Program-made: the position numbers and the translations under genes
Notes under the pieces: generated by a model
Databases searched by the model: none
What the model was told of the DNA's origin: nothing
The model's input: only the letters and a program-made list of their open reading frames with translations
Source of the DNA: Kiritimatiellia bacterium
Lineage (GTDB): Bacteria; Verrucomicrobiota; Kiritimatiellia; RFP12; UBA1067
DNA length: 51,141 nt
Direction: 5' to 3'
Assembly (NCBI GenBank): GCA_016296065.1
Contig: JAEDKA010000024.1
Span: 1-51,141 of the forward strand
Shown here: in pieces, positions 17,327 through 27,295 of the stretch
Numbering within the stretch: position 1 is the stretch's first letter
Layout: each line of letters begins with the position of its first letter

Positions 17327-19393
17327 ATGAAAAACATCATGTCCATCTTTGCGGCGACGGCCGCGCTTTCGCTCCTCTCCGCGCGCGCCGACGGAGGGAT
17401 CGACTTCCAGAAGCTCATCGACGAGGCGGCCGCGAAGGGCGGCGGCCGCGTGGTGGTGCCTGCGGGGGTGCACGAGACGAAGTCGCTGCGCCTGAGGAGC
17501 CACGTAGAGCTGCACCTCGAGAAGGGCGCGGTTCTGCGCGGCAGCGTGCGGCACGAGGACTACTTCGACTTCCCCGCGGACGTCTGCGCCGTGCGGCCCG
17601 AGTCGTCCGGGCTCGTCCTCATCTATGCGTGGGACGAGGAGGACATCGCGATCACGGGCGAGGGGACGGTCGACGGACGGGGCCCCGAGTTCTTCCCCGG
17701 GCGCAACGAGAGCCCGTCGTTCCGCGGCCACTGGCCCAAGCCGGTACTGCCGCGTCCAAGGGAGGTGCAGTTCGTCCGCTGCCGCGATGTGCGGCTTCAG
17801 GGCGTGACGTTCAAGGACTCCGCCGGTTGGACGATGCTCATACGCCTGTGCGAGGACGTGTTCGTCGACGGAATCCGGATCGACAACGACCAGCGCGTGA
17901 TCAACTCCGACGGAATCGACTTCGACGCGTGCCGGCACGTGCGCGTCGGGAACTCGACGTTCAGGACTGGAGACGACTGCCTCATCCTGCGCGCGATGCG
18001 CGAGAAGCTCGGCGACGTCGCGGTGTGCGAAGACGTCGTAGTCTCGAACTGCGTCCTCGACAGCGCGTGCCAGACGATACGCATCGGCTGCCCGTCGGAC
18101 GACACGATACGCAACGCCGTGTTCAGGAACATCCGCGCGACGGGGTCGAACGGAATCTTCTTCGACTATCCCGTCCGCTATGTGCGCGCCTACGACGAGG
18201 GGTACATGTGCGTCTCGAACCTCGTCTTCGAGGGATACTCGGGCTCGCTGCGCGGCTCGGCGGTGCAGATCGTCGTCGAGGATGGCGTGAAGATACGCGG
18301 AGTGAGGGACGTCGTCTTCCGCGACTTCGACGTCAAGAGCGCGCGTCCGCTGCGCTTCGTCGGCAACGCCGACTCCCCGCTCGAGAACCTGCGCTTCGAG
18401 AACGTGACGGTGAACGGCGAGAGGCGTCCCGACGGACCCGTCGCGCCGGAGGTGCGTCCGTCGCGTCCGCTCCGCCGCGCGGAGAGCTGGAGCTGGGAGA
18501 CGATGAGCGAGTCGGGCTTCCGCATCCGCGATCCGTTCGTGCTCGTCGACGGAGGGCACTACTACCTCTACGAGTCCAAGCCCTGGTCCGGCGGCCGCGG
18601 CGTGGAGGTGAGGCGCAGCGCGGACCTCGTCACGTGGACGGCGAAGGAGCCGGCGATGGTCCTGCCCGATTCCGTCCGCCCGACGGCGATCTGGGCGCCG
18701 GAGGTGCACCGCTTCGGCGGGAAGTTCTGGATGTTCGTCACGATCACCGAGGAGAAGGGGGTGCGTCCGATGGCTGCGATGGGCGAGGGCGTGGAGGAGA
18801 AGAACCTCGTCCCGCGCGGCACGTGGATATTCTCGTCCGACAGGCCGACTGGTCCGTTCAAGCCCGTGAAGCTCGGACCCGTCCCGCCAGCGGAGCTGCA
18901 GACGCTCGACGGCACGCTCTATGTCGAGGACGGGCAGCCCTACATGGTGTACTGCCACGAGTGGTGCCAGATGGGCAACGGGACGATGGAGTACGCGCCG
19001 CTCGCGCCCGGTTTCGCGTCCTTCCTCGAGCCGCCCAAGAAGCTGCTCGACGCGCGAAGCGCGATGAAGGGCGCAGGGAAGGTGACGGACGGTCCGTTCT
19101 TCCACCGCTCCGAGAAGAGCGGCAGGCTCTACCTCGTCTGGTCGAACTCCGTTGCCGGACACGGCTACTGCGTTCTCGTCCGCTCGTCCGAATCGGGTAA
19201 GATCGCAGGCCCGTGGACGAAGGACGAGATACTGTTCGGGAAGGACGGCGGACACGGCATGGTCTTCAAGGGCGTCGACGGAAAGCTCCGCATAACGTTC
19301 CACCAGCCCAACTCCTCGCCCAACGAGCGCATGAGGATATTCGAGCTCGACGACGACGGCGTCAGGCTTTCGGTGAAGGGGGCGGCGAAATGA
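17327..19393 (+). CDS. Secreted GH28-GH43-like two-domain pectin/arabinan hydrolase
   Basis: Encodes 688 residues with a signal peptide (about 1-20). Residues about 25-365 are a GH28 (polygalacturonase) beta-helix. The NSDGID motif is at 193-198 and the catalytic pair D216-D217 is in TGDDCL. The usual GHG and R-x-K motifs are not seen; ACQTIRIGCPS stands where GHG is expected. Residues about 395-688 resemble a GH43 five-bladed propeller, with base D402 in RIRDPFVLVDGG, WAPEVH, and a likely acid Glu in MVYCHEW. Such a pair could cut a pectic backbone and side chains together. ATG 17327 is used because the TTG at 17321 is within the promoter. Its stop overlaps the isomerase-like start (ATGA). 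Confidence 0.8.
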   Translation: MKNIMSIFAATAALSLLSARADGGIDFQKLIDEAAAKGGGRVVVPAGVHETKSLRLRSHVELHLEKGAVLRGSVRHEDYFDFPADVCAVRPESSGLVLIYAWDEEDIAITGEGTVDGRGPEFFPGRNESPSFRGHWPKPVLPRPREVQFVRCRDVRLQGVTFKDSAGWTMLIRLCEDVFVDGIRIDNDQRVINSDGIDFDACRHVRVGNSTFRTGDDCLILRAMREKLGDVAVCEDVVVSNCVLDSACQTIRIGCPSDDTIRNAVFRNIRATGSNGIFFDYPVRYVRAYDEGYMCVSNLVFEGYSGSLRGSAVQIVVEDGVKIRGVRDVVFRDFDVKSARPLRFVGNADSPLENLRFENVTVNGERRPDGPVAPEVRPSRPLRRAESWSWETMSESGFRIRDPFVLVDGGHYYLYESKPWSGGRGVEVRRSADLVTWTAKEPAMVLPDSVRPTAIWAPEVHRFGGKFWMFVTITEEKGVRPMAAMGEGVEEKNLVPRGTWIFSSDRPTGPFKPVKLGPVPPAELQTLDGTLYVEDGQPYMVYCHEWCQMGNGTMEYAPLAPGFASFLEPPKKLLDARSAMKGAGKVTDGPFFHRSEKSGRLYLVWSNSVAGHGYCVLVRSSESGKIAGPWTKDEILFGKDGGHGMVFKGVDGKLRITFHQPNSSPNERMRIFELDDDGVRLSVKGAAK

Positions 19394-20448
19394 CGGCGGC
19401 GCTCCTGATCGCGGCGGCGATCGTCGCGCAGCCGCTCGTCGACGCAGACGTCCTCGAGCCGAGCGTCCAGAACGAGGTGGACCACGCGCTCGCGCGCGCG
19501 CCGACGAACGAGGTGGCGCTCTCCGCGGAGTCCGTCGCATTTGCAACGCTATGGGCGACGAACGGCGCGAGCGCGACGGACCGAGCGATCGCGCTCGTGT
19601 CGTCCCAGCGGAGCGACGGACGCTGGCTCCACGGCGGGAAGGACGTCACTCCCGTCGCCGCGCGGCTCCTCCGCCGCGCCGCCGGTTATCCCGAGCCTCC
19701 GCTCCGGCTGTCGATATTTTCGAACCACATCGAGGACATTTCGCGCCAGGAGAAGATTCCGTTCTCCGAGGCCGCCGCGAAGGTGCGTGCGATGGGAGTG
19801 GACGGGATCGCAGTGTCTTACGGGCTCTCCGCCGGGAACCTCGCCGAGGCGCGGCGGCAGGGCTTCGCAGTCTCGTGCGTCATCGGCTGGCCTGGATTCG
19901 ACAAGGGGTACGACGAGGGCCTGTGCGGGGAGTTCGTCTCGCTCGCGGTCTCGAACGGATGCCGGCAGGTCATGCTCGTGCCGGGGTTCTATCCGTCCGA
20001 AAAGGAGGCCCCCGCGCTATTCGCCGACATGACGCGCCGCACCGCGCGCTTCGCGGAGATGGCCGCGGCGCACGGAGTGGAGACGCTGGTCGAGGATTTC
20101 GACAACGAGAAGTCCCCGACGTGCGGCCTTGCGCGCACAAAGGCGTTTCTCGACGCCGTGCCGTCCGTCGGATTCGTCTACGACACCGGAAACTTCAACA
20201 GCCCGGGGGAGCGTCCGGAAAACGGACTCGCCCTCCTTGCGCGCGTGCGGCATTTCCACCTGAAGGACCGTCCGAAGTGCGACGCACGCGGATTCTCCGC
20301 AGTCGGCGCGGGGTCTGTCCCCATCGCGAAGATTGTTTCGCGCGCGCTCGACGCGGGCTACGGCGGATGGTTTACGATCGAGCATTTCGGCGCCACGAAC
20401 ATGCTCGAGTGCGCTGCCGCGTCCGCGCGCTACCTCCGCGGCGAATAG
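19390..20448 (+). CDS. Xylose isomerase-like TIM-barrel protein with N-terminal extension
   Basis: Encodes 352 residues. Residues about 105-352 match the sugar phosphate isomerase/epimerase (AP endonuclease 2) superfamily: LSIFSNHIEDIS at strand 1, metal-ligand-type residues in ETLVEDFDNE, FVYDTGNFN, FHLKDRP and WFTIEHFG. The first 19 residues are hydrophobic and could be a signal or anchor. Residues about 20-100 are a helical extension (SVQNEVDHAL, AIALVSSQRSDGRWLHGG) that is not part of the family. Translational coupling to the GH28-GH43 gene suggests it isomerises or epimerises a released sugar. The reaction is unknown, and export would be unusual for this family. Confidence 0.75.
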   Translation: MTAALLIAAAIVAQPLVDADVLEPSVQNEVDHALARAPTNEVALSAESVAFATLWATNGASATDRAIALVSSQRSDGRWLHGGKDVTPVAARLLRRAAGYPEPPLRLSIFSNHIEDISRQEKIPFSEAAAKVRAMGVDGIAVSYGLSAGNLAEARRQGFAVSCVIGWPGFDKGYDEGLCGEFVSLAVSNGCRQVMLVPGFYPSEKEAPALFADMTRRTARFAEMAAAHGVETLVEDFDNEKSPTCGLARTKAFLDAVPSVGFVYDTGNFNSPGERPENGLALLARVRHFHLKDRPKCDARGFSAVGAGSVPIAKIVSRALDAGYGGWFTIEHFGATNMLECAAASARYLRGE

Positions 20449-20488
20449 TCCGCGGGGAGCGACAAAAGGTCGCAGGTGGGACAAAATT

Positions 20489-20519
20489 GCGCGCCGCGTC
20501 CGGACGAGGCGCGTCTTTT
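20489..20519 (+). terminator. Probable terminator between isomerase-like gene and clpB
   Basis: CGCGCC (20490-20495) pairs with GGCGCG (20508-20513), and the loop contains the palindrome GTCCGGAC. TCTTTT follows. Confidence 0.5.
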
Positions 20520-20566
20520 GCGCGGTGGCACGGCGCGTGCATTGCAGTCGGCGGAGGTACAATGCC

Positions 20567-22642
<2,076 letters not shown>

Positions 22643-22702
22643 GGACGGGCCCGCGCCGACTTCGCGGCGCCCGAGCGGGCAAAAAAAACATCACGAAAGC
22701 CA

Positions 22703-22732
22703 TTGACTATGCAACTGCAAAATTGGTAGAAT
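22703..22732 (+). promoter_or_regulatory. Promoter of RRM protein gene
   Basis: TTGACT (22703-22708) and TAGAAT (22727-22732) are 18 bases apart. The mRNA leader is about 65 bases, long for this window, and might carry temperature or growth control as for other small RNA-binding proteins. Confidence 0.65.
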
Positions 22733-22803
22733 TATCGGCGTCTGACCGTGGAAGGCGGGTGCCGTCGCGTGAGGACAATGCACACAAGAAGGAAAGAATC
22801 AAG

Positions 22804-23154
22804 ATGGAAATCTATGTTGGTAACCTCGCGTACGCGACCACCGACGAAGGTCTAAAGGCGGCGTTCGCACAGTACGGCGAAGTTACCGCTGGACGTGTCG
22901 TGACCGATCGTATGACCGGTCGCAGCAAGGGATTCGGCTTCGTCACGATGCCCGACGCCGCTCAGGCGCAGGCCGCGATCGACGCCCTCAACGGACACGA
23001 ACTCGACGGGCGCACGCTCCGCGTGAACGAGTCGCAGCCCAAGCCCCGCGAAGAGCGTCGCGGCGGATTCGGCGGCGGACGTGGCGGTTTCGGCGGCGGA
23101 CGTGGCGGATACGGTGGCGGAGACCGCGGTCCCCGTCGCGAGAGCCGCTGGTAA
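22804..23154 (+). CDS. Small RRM RNA-binding protein with Gly/Arg-rich tail
   Basis: Encodes 116 residues. One RNA-recognition motif spans about 1-78, with RNP2 IYVGNL and RNP1 KGFGFVTM. A tail of GGFGGGRG/GGYGGG repeats follows, from a 21-base near-repeat at about 23062-23121. This matches the bacterial glycine-rich RBP family found in cyanobacteria, Bacteroidota and Verrucomicrobiota, thought to act as cold-inducible RNA chaperones. AAGGAAAG precedes the ATG. It has its own promoter and a terminator downstream. Confidence 0.9.
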   Translation: MEIYVGNLAYATTDEGLKAAFAQYGEVTAGRVVTDRMTGRSKGFGFVTMPDAAQAQAAIDALNGHELDGRTLRVNESQPKPREERRGGFGGGRGGFGGGRGGYGGGDRGPRRESRW

Positions 23155-23185
23155 TCGATAGCCTTGTCGATTCCAATGAAATGGG

Positions 23186-23215
23186 AGCGCGGCACATTCG
23201 CCGCGCTTTCGTTTT
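23186..23215 (+). terminator. Intrinsic terminator after RRM gene
   Basis: A perfect 8-bp stem, AGCGCGGC (23186-23193) with GCCGCGCT (23200-23207), has a 6-base loop and is followed by TTCGTTTT. RNase HII starts 14 bases later, so some readthrough is plausible. Confidence 0.75.
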
Positions 23216-23228
23216 AGAGGACCATTTG

Positions 23229-23840
23229 ATGGCAGTCACGATAGAACTTGAGCGCGAGCTCGGAGACCCCGTAATGGGGATCGACGAGGCGGGGCGAGGT
23301 CCGCTCGCCGGCGGCGTATACGCCGCGGCGGTGTCAGTTCCGCTCGCCTTCGCCGCAGAGCTTCTCGTCGGCGCGTGGAGCGAGATCAACGACTCCAAGA
23401 AACTTTCCGAGAAGAAGCGCGAGCGCCTCGCTGAGGTCATAAAAACGACGCCCGGATGCAGATGGGCGGTCGCGAGCGCGAGTCCGAAGGAGATCGACGA
23501 GCTCAACATCCTCAACGCGACGCACCTCGCGATGCGCCGCGCGGCCGACGAGGTCGGCGCGGAGCACATACTCGTGGACGGACTTCCCGTGAAGACGCTC
23601 CCGCAGGCGCGCAGCGTCGTGAAGGGCGACGCGAAGTCACTGCTCATCGCCGCCGCGTCGATACTCGCGAAGACGTCGCGAGACGCCGACTGCCTGCGCC
23701 TCGAGCGGCTCTATCCCGGATACGGTTTCGCGCAGCACAAGGGATATCCGACGCCTTCGCACATCGCGGCACTTGCGAAGCTCGGTCCGTGCCCTGAGCA
23801 TCGTCTCAGCTTCGGCCCCGTAAAGTCCGCCATCCAATGA
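23229..23840 (+). CDS. rnhB: Ribonuclease HII
   Basis: Encodes 203 residues, the usual size. It removes ribonucleotides and RNA primers from DNA. The catalytic D19-E20 lie in GIDEAGRGPLAG, another acidic residue is in HILVDGLP, and the ILAKTSRD and GYGFAQHKGYPT blocks are standard for type 2 RNase H. ATG 23229 was chosen because AGAGGA precedes it and the upstream frame runs into the terminator. It is coupled to the next gene by ATGA. Confidence 0.95.
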   Translation: MAVTIELERELGDPVMGIDEAGRGPLAGGVYAAAVSVPLAFAAELLVGAWSEINDSKKLSEKKRERLAEVIKTTPGCRWAVASASPKEIDELNILNATHLAMRRAADEVGAEHILVDGLPVKTLPQARSVVKGDAKSLLIAAASILAKTSRDADCLRLERLYPGYGFAQHKGYPTPSHIAALAKLGPCPEHRLSFGPVKSAIQ

Positions 23841-24781
23841 CTTCGGCGCTTCACAATCTCGCGACGGTCGCGACGCAGGTGGGCGTGCTTTTCGCCCTGA
23901 TGGCTGTCGGCGCGCTATGCCGTCGGCTGCGCCTCCTCGACGAGCCCGCAGTGAAGGGCATAGTCAACGTCCTTATCCTCGTCGTCACGCCCTGCCTCAT
24001 AGTCGACGTCTTCCAGCGTCCGTTCGACCCGGCGATGCTGCGGAGCTTCGGCGCCGCGTTCGCCATAGCTTTTGCGGCCCACGCGGCGCTCGTGGCGCTT
24101 GCGCTCCTGACCGCGCGCGGCGGCTCGCGCTCGCGCCCGGTGCTGCGTCTCGCGACGGTCTTCTCCAACGCGGGGTTCATGGGCGTTCCGCTCGAGTATG
24201 CGATCCTGGGTCCGGAAGGGGTCTTCTACGGAATCGTCTACGTCGCTGTGTTCAACGTCCTCATATGGAGCTGGGGGCTCGCCGAGATGCGCGGCGAGGC
24301 CCGTCTCGACGCGGCGTCGCTGCGTCCGATGCTCGTCAACCCCGGCACGGTCGGCATAGCGGTCGGACTGCCGCTCTTTCTCCTGTCCGTGTCGCTTCCG
24401 CAGGTCGTGCGCACACCGGTGCATCTCATGTCCGAAATGAACACCCCGCTCGCGATGCTCGTCATCGGATTCTACCTCGCGGGCGCGGATTTCCGGCGCG
24501 TGCTCGTGACGAGGGGCGCGTACGTCGCGGCGGCGCTTAGGCTCGTTGCGTTTCCGCTTGCGTTCGTCGGCGCGCTGTGGCTTCTGAGGGCGTGGCTCGA
24601 CCGCACGATGTGCCTTGCGCTCGTGGTCGCCGCGTCCGCGCCTGTCGCGGCGATGGTGACGATGTTCTCCTCGAAGTACGGACGCGACGTCGATCTTTCG
24701 GTCGGGATGGTGAGCGGCACGACGCTCCTCAGCATCGCAACGATGCCGCCCGTGATCGCGCTCGCGATGGCCGTCCTCTGA
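23837..24781 (+). CDS. AEC-family (auxin efflux carrier-like) transporter
   Basis: Encodes 314 residues of mostly hydrophobic sequence, with about ten predicted membrane helices in two halves. The first half has VLILVVTPCLIVDVFQRPFD and FSNAGFMGVPLEY, typical of AEC/malonate-type permeases. The second half has MNTPLAMLVIGFYLAG and a final PVAAMVTMFSSKYGRD. It probably exports or takes up organic anions at the inner membrane. Coupled to rnhB by a 4-base overlap. Confidence 0.88.
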   Translation: MTSALHNLATVATQVGVLFALMAVGALCRRLRLLDEPAVKGIVNVLILVVTPCLIVDVFQRPFDPAMLRSFGAAFAIAFAAHAALVALALLTARGGSRSRPVLRLATVFSNAGFMGVPLEYAILGPEGVFYGIVYVAVFNVLIWSWGLAEMRGEARLDAASLRPMLVNPGTVGIAVGLPLFLLSVSLPQVVRTPVHLMSEMNTPLAMLVIGFYLAGADFRRVLVTRGAYVAAALRLVAFPLAFVGALWLLRAWLDRTMCLALVVAASAPVAAMVTMFSSKYGRDVDLSVGMVSGTTLLSIATMPPVIALAMAVL

Positions 24782-24787
24782 TTTTGC

Positions 24788-24793
24788 TATAAT
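24788..24793 (+). promoter_or_regulatory. -10 element (TATAAT) for LUD-domain gene
   Basis: ATTTTGCTATAATAC follows the AEC stop immediately. The ATG is 24 bases on, with GGAAGG between. Confidence 0.6.
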
Positions 24794-24816
24794 ACACGCC
24801 GGAAGGGAACACATAC

Positions 24817-25389
24817 ATGCTGAACGAAGTCGCAGAGGCGCTGAAGAAGCGCGGATTCGAGGCCGTCGCCGTCTCCACGAAGGAGGAGGCGCTCGCGCTC
24901 GTGATGAAGGAAGTCGAGTCGGCCGCCAGCGTAGGCTGGGGCGGAAGCGAGACGATCAAGGAGATAGGCGCGCGCCAGGCTATTCTCGACGCAGGCAGGG
25001 AGATACGCGACCACAGGACGGACTGCGACCTGTTCCTCCTCTCCGCCAACGCGCTCACGCGCGACGGGAGGATCGTCAACGTAGACGGGACGGGCAACCG
25101 CGTGGCGGCGTCGGTGTACGGTCCGAAGCGCGTCGTCTACGTCGTGGGGCGCAACAAGATCGTGGACGGCGGGATAGACGCCGCCATCGAGCGCGTCCGC
25201 GGCTGCGCGTGTCCGCCCAACGCCCGCCGCCTTGGCAGGCGCACGCCGTGCGGCGTCACGGGGCGCTGCGTGGGCGGCGCGGGATGCGACTCGCCGGAGC
25301 GCATGTGCAAGGTGACGGCCATATTCGACAGGAAGCCTACCGGCCTCTCCGCGAAGGTCATCCTCGTCGATGAGACGCTCGGCTACTGA
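24817..25389 (+). CDS. LUD-domain protein (LutC/YkgG-like, DUF162)
   Basis: Encodes 190 residues. It matches the short stand-alone LUD proteins of anaerobes: SVGWGGSETIKEIG near the N-terminus, NVDGTGNRVAA and VVGRNKIV in the middle, and a Cys-rich C-terminal block (CACPPNARRL, TPCGVTGRC, GCDSPERMC). LutC is part of the lactate oxidation complex, but no LutA or LutB is present here. The role is therefore unclear, perhaps electron transfer or a sensing function. Confidence 0.85.
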   Translation: MLNEVAEALKKRGFEAVAVSTKEEALALVMKEVESAASVGWGGSETIKEIGARQAILDAGREIRDHRTDCDLFLLSANALTRDGRIVNVDGTGNRVAASVYGPKRVVYVVGRNKIVDGGIDAAIERVRGCACPPNARRLGRRTPCGVTGRCVGGAGCDSPERMCKVTAIFDRKPTGLSAKVILVDETLGY

Positions 25390-25407
25390 GTGCGCGGCGA
25401 TTTATGA

Positions 25408-25413
25408 TATAAT
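25408..25413 (+). promoter_or_regulatory. -10 element (TATAAT) for queA
   Basis: GATTTATGATATAATAGC lies 26 bases before the queA ATG. GAAGGA is the likely ribosome-binding site. Confidence 0.55.
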
Positions 25414-25439
25414 AGCCGAAAAGGACAACAGAAGGACAG

Positions 25440-26558
25440 ATGAAGACCCGGCAGTTTTGGTATCCGCTGCCTGCGCGGCTCGTGGCGCAGCATCCGGCGG
25501 AAAGGCGCGGCACCGAGAAGATGATGGTGCTGCACCGCGACACGGGCGTGATAGAGCATCGGCACATAGCGGACATAGTCGAGTACATCACGCCGAACGA
25601 CCTCCTCGTCGTGAACGACACGAAGGTGTTCCCCGCGAGGCTACTCGGCGAGTGGCCCGACACGCACGGCGCGGTCGAGATGCTGATGGTCAACGCGGCG
25701 CCGATGGACTCGGACGACGAGCGTCCGACGATGGCCGCGGCAGGGGATTCGCTGCGCTGGAACGTCATCGTCGGCTCGGGGCGCAAGTGCCGCGAGGGGC
25801 AGGTCGCGTCGTTCGGTCCGAACGGCGAGCTCAAGGCGACGCTTCTCAAGCCGCTTTCGGGGATTGGCATGTGGCAGGTAGAGTTCGCGTGCGGGCGTCC
25901 GCTGATGGACCTCCTCGACGAGTTCGGGCACACTCCCGTTCCGCCCTACGTGAAGCGCGAGGGGACCGCGGAGGAGGAGCGCGAGGACCGCGAGCGCTAC
26001 CAGACGATCTACGCGCGCGAGGTTGGGTCCGTCGCCGCGCCGACGGCGGGGCTCCACTTCACGCCGGAGATCTTCGCCGCGCTCGACGCGAAGGGGGTGA
26101 AGCGCGTCGCGGTGACGCTGCACGTCGGGCCGGGAACGTTCCGCCCCGTCAAGGCGGAGAACATTGAGGACCACCACATGGACTTCGAGGCGTTCACCGT
26201 TCCGCCGGAGACGGCGGACGCGGTGAACGCGTGCAAGGCTCGCGGCGGGCGCGTGTTCTGCGTCGGCTCGACTACGGTGCGCACGCTTGAGACCGTCGCC
26301 GCGGCGGTGGCGCAGGACGGCGCAAAGGACGGCAAGGTCGTCGTGCCCGGTTCCGGGGCGAGCGACATCTTCATCTATCCGCCGTACCGCTTCAGGGTCT
26401 GCGACTGCATGCTGACGAACTTCCACCTTCCGCAGTCTACCCTCCTGATGATGATATCCGCCCTTGCCGGACGCGAGAGGGTGCTCTGCGCGTATGCGAT
26501 GGCCGTCCAGAAGAACTACATGTTCTTTAGCTATGGTGATTGCATGCTCATCGTCTGA
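25440..26558 (+). CDS. queA: S-adenosylmethionine:tRNA ribosyltransferase-isomerase
   Basis: Encodes 372 residues. QueA transfers and rearranges the ribosyl group of SAM onto 7-aminomethyl-7-deazaguanine in tRNA, the step that forms epoxyqueuosine. Family blocks are in order: YPLPARLVAQHPAERRG, LLVVNDTKVFPARLLG, then after a variable insert TAGLHFTPEIF, VTLHVGPGTFRPV, HHMDFEAFTV, VGSTTVRTLET and LTNFHLPQSTLLM. The N-terminal part has a slightly long acidic insert (about 80-105). No other queuosine gene is nearby. Confidence 0.95.
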   Translation: MKTRQFWYPLPARLVAQHPAERRGTEKMMVLHRDTGVIEHRHIADIVEYITPNDLLVVNDTKVFPARLLGEWPDTHGAVEMLMVNAAPMDSDDERPTMAAAGDSLRWNVIVGSGRKCREGQVASFGPNGELKATLLKPLSGIGMWQVEFACGRPLMDLLDEFGHTPVPPYVKREGTAEEEREDRERYQTIYAREVGSVAAPTAGLHFTPEIFAALDAKGVKRVAVTLHVGPGTFRPVKAENIEDHHMDFEAFTVPPETADAVNACKARGGRVFCVGSTTVRTLETVAAAVAQDGAKDGKVVVPGSGASDIFIYPPYRFRVCDCMLTNFHLPQSTLLMMISALAGRERVLCAYAMAVQKNYMFFSYGDCMLIV

Positions 26559-26563
26559 TTTGC

Positions 26564-26569
26564 TATAAT
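26564..26569 (+). promoter_or_regulatory. -10 element (TATAAT) for PAS protein gene
   Basis: GATTTGCTATAATATATC starts within a few bases of the queA stop. The -10 ends 10 bases before ATG 26580, and no Shine-Dalgarno is visible, so a near-leaderless mRNA is likely. Confidence 0.6.
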
Positions 26570-26579
26570 ATATCTCAAT

Positions 26580-27290
26580 ATGCCGCTATTCGTTCCAAAA
26601 GACCGCAAGTCGCTTTTCCGCCAGTTCCTGGCCGGAATGTACGACGCTGTTGTGATTACGGATCCGAACGGCCACATCATCGAGATCAATCCGCGTGCCG
26701 AGGAGCACTTCGGCTATACGCAGGACGAGGTGATAGACCGTCCGATCTCCGTCTACATCCCGGGCCTCGCGCCGGAGATCGTCCAGCGCATCCGCCGCGG
26801 GCTCGACCAGGACCGCCACATGGTCCTCGACGCGAACGGACTCAACAAGGACGGCTCGAAGTTCGCCTGCGAGGTGACCGTCTCCATGATCGACCTCATG
26901 GACCCCGGCGACCTCGTGTTCACTGTGCGAAACACCGAGCGCCGCCGCCGCATCAACAACATCTTCCGCGCGAAGTCCAACGCGTTCCAGATCGCGCAGT
27001 GCGCGCTCTTCACGTGCGACGGAGAGGGCAACATCCGGGACTGCAACACCGCGTTCTGCGAGATGTTCGGCCTTGAGGACGAGGAGGAGGCGCGCAAGCA
27101 CGTCTTTGCCGACTTCATGGGCGACGATCCGCTTCCCGAGAACTTCAGGAAGGCCCTTGCGGGCGAGACGACCGTGACTGGCATCGTCGCCGAGGGCGAT
27201 GAGGACCAGGAGGAGGTCGAGGTGGTTCTCGCGCCCAACATGCACGGACACAAGAACCACGGCGTAGTCGGCAGCATCAGAAAGGTCTGA
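26580..27290 (+). CDS. Tandem PAS-domain protein without output domain
   Basis: Encodes 236 residues. PAS domain 1 (about 18-125) is clear: YDAVVITDPNGHIIEINPRAEEHFGYTQDEV-type sequence ending with an FTVRNTERRRR turn. PAS domain 2 (about 135-232) has FTCDGEGNIRDCNTAFCEMFG. No kinase, GGDEF, HTH or membrane segment follows, so it must act through a partner. It lies between queA and an RluA-type gene, six bases upstream of the latter, giving no clear clue to the signal. Confidence 0.82.
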   Translation: MPLFVPKDRKSLFRQFLAGMYDAVVITDPNGHIIEINPRAEEHFGYTQDEVIDRPISVYIPGLAPEIVQRIRRGLDQDRHMVLDANGLNKDGSKFACEVTVSMIDLMDPGDLVFTVRNTERRRRINNIFRAKSNAFQIAQCALFTCDGEGNIRDCNTAFCEMFGLEDEEEARKHVFADFMGDDPLPENFRKALAGETTVTGIVAEGDEDQEEVEVVLAPNMHGHKNHGVVGSIRKV

Positions 27291-27295
27291 TTCCG

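Noticed and set aside
16913..19546. Long minus-strand open frame opposite the GH28-GH43 gene
   Set aside because: The opposite strand has recognisable enzymes with signal peptides and catalytic motifs; this frame has none.
22643..22690. GC hairpin after clpB followed by a run of A
   Set aside because: A plus-strand terminator needs T after the stem. The A-run would suit only a minus-strand terminator, and no minus-strand gene ends here.
23062..23125. Tandem 21-base repeat as a mobile or CRISPR-like element
   Set aside because: It encodes the Gly-rich tail of the RRM protein and has no spacers.
24817..25389. Lactate oxidation operon (lutABC)
   Set aside because: Only a LutC-like LUD protein is present; LutA and LutB are absent from both sides.
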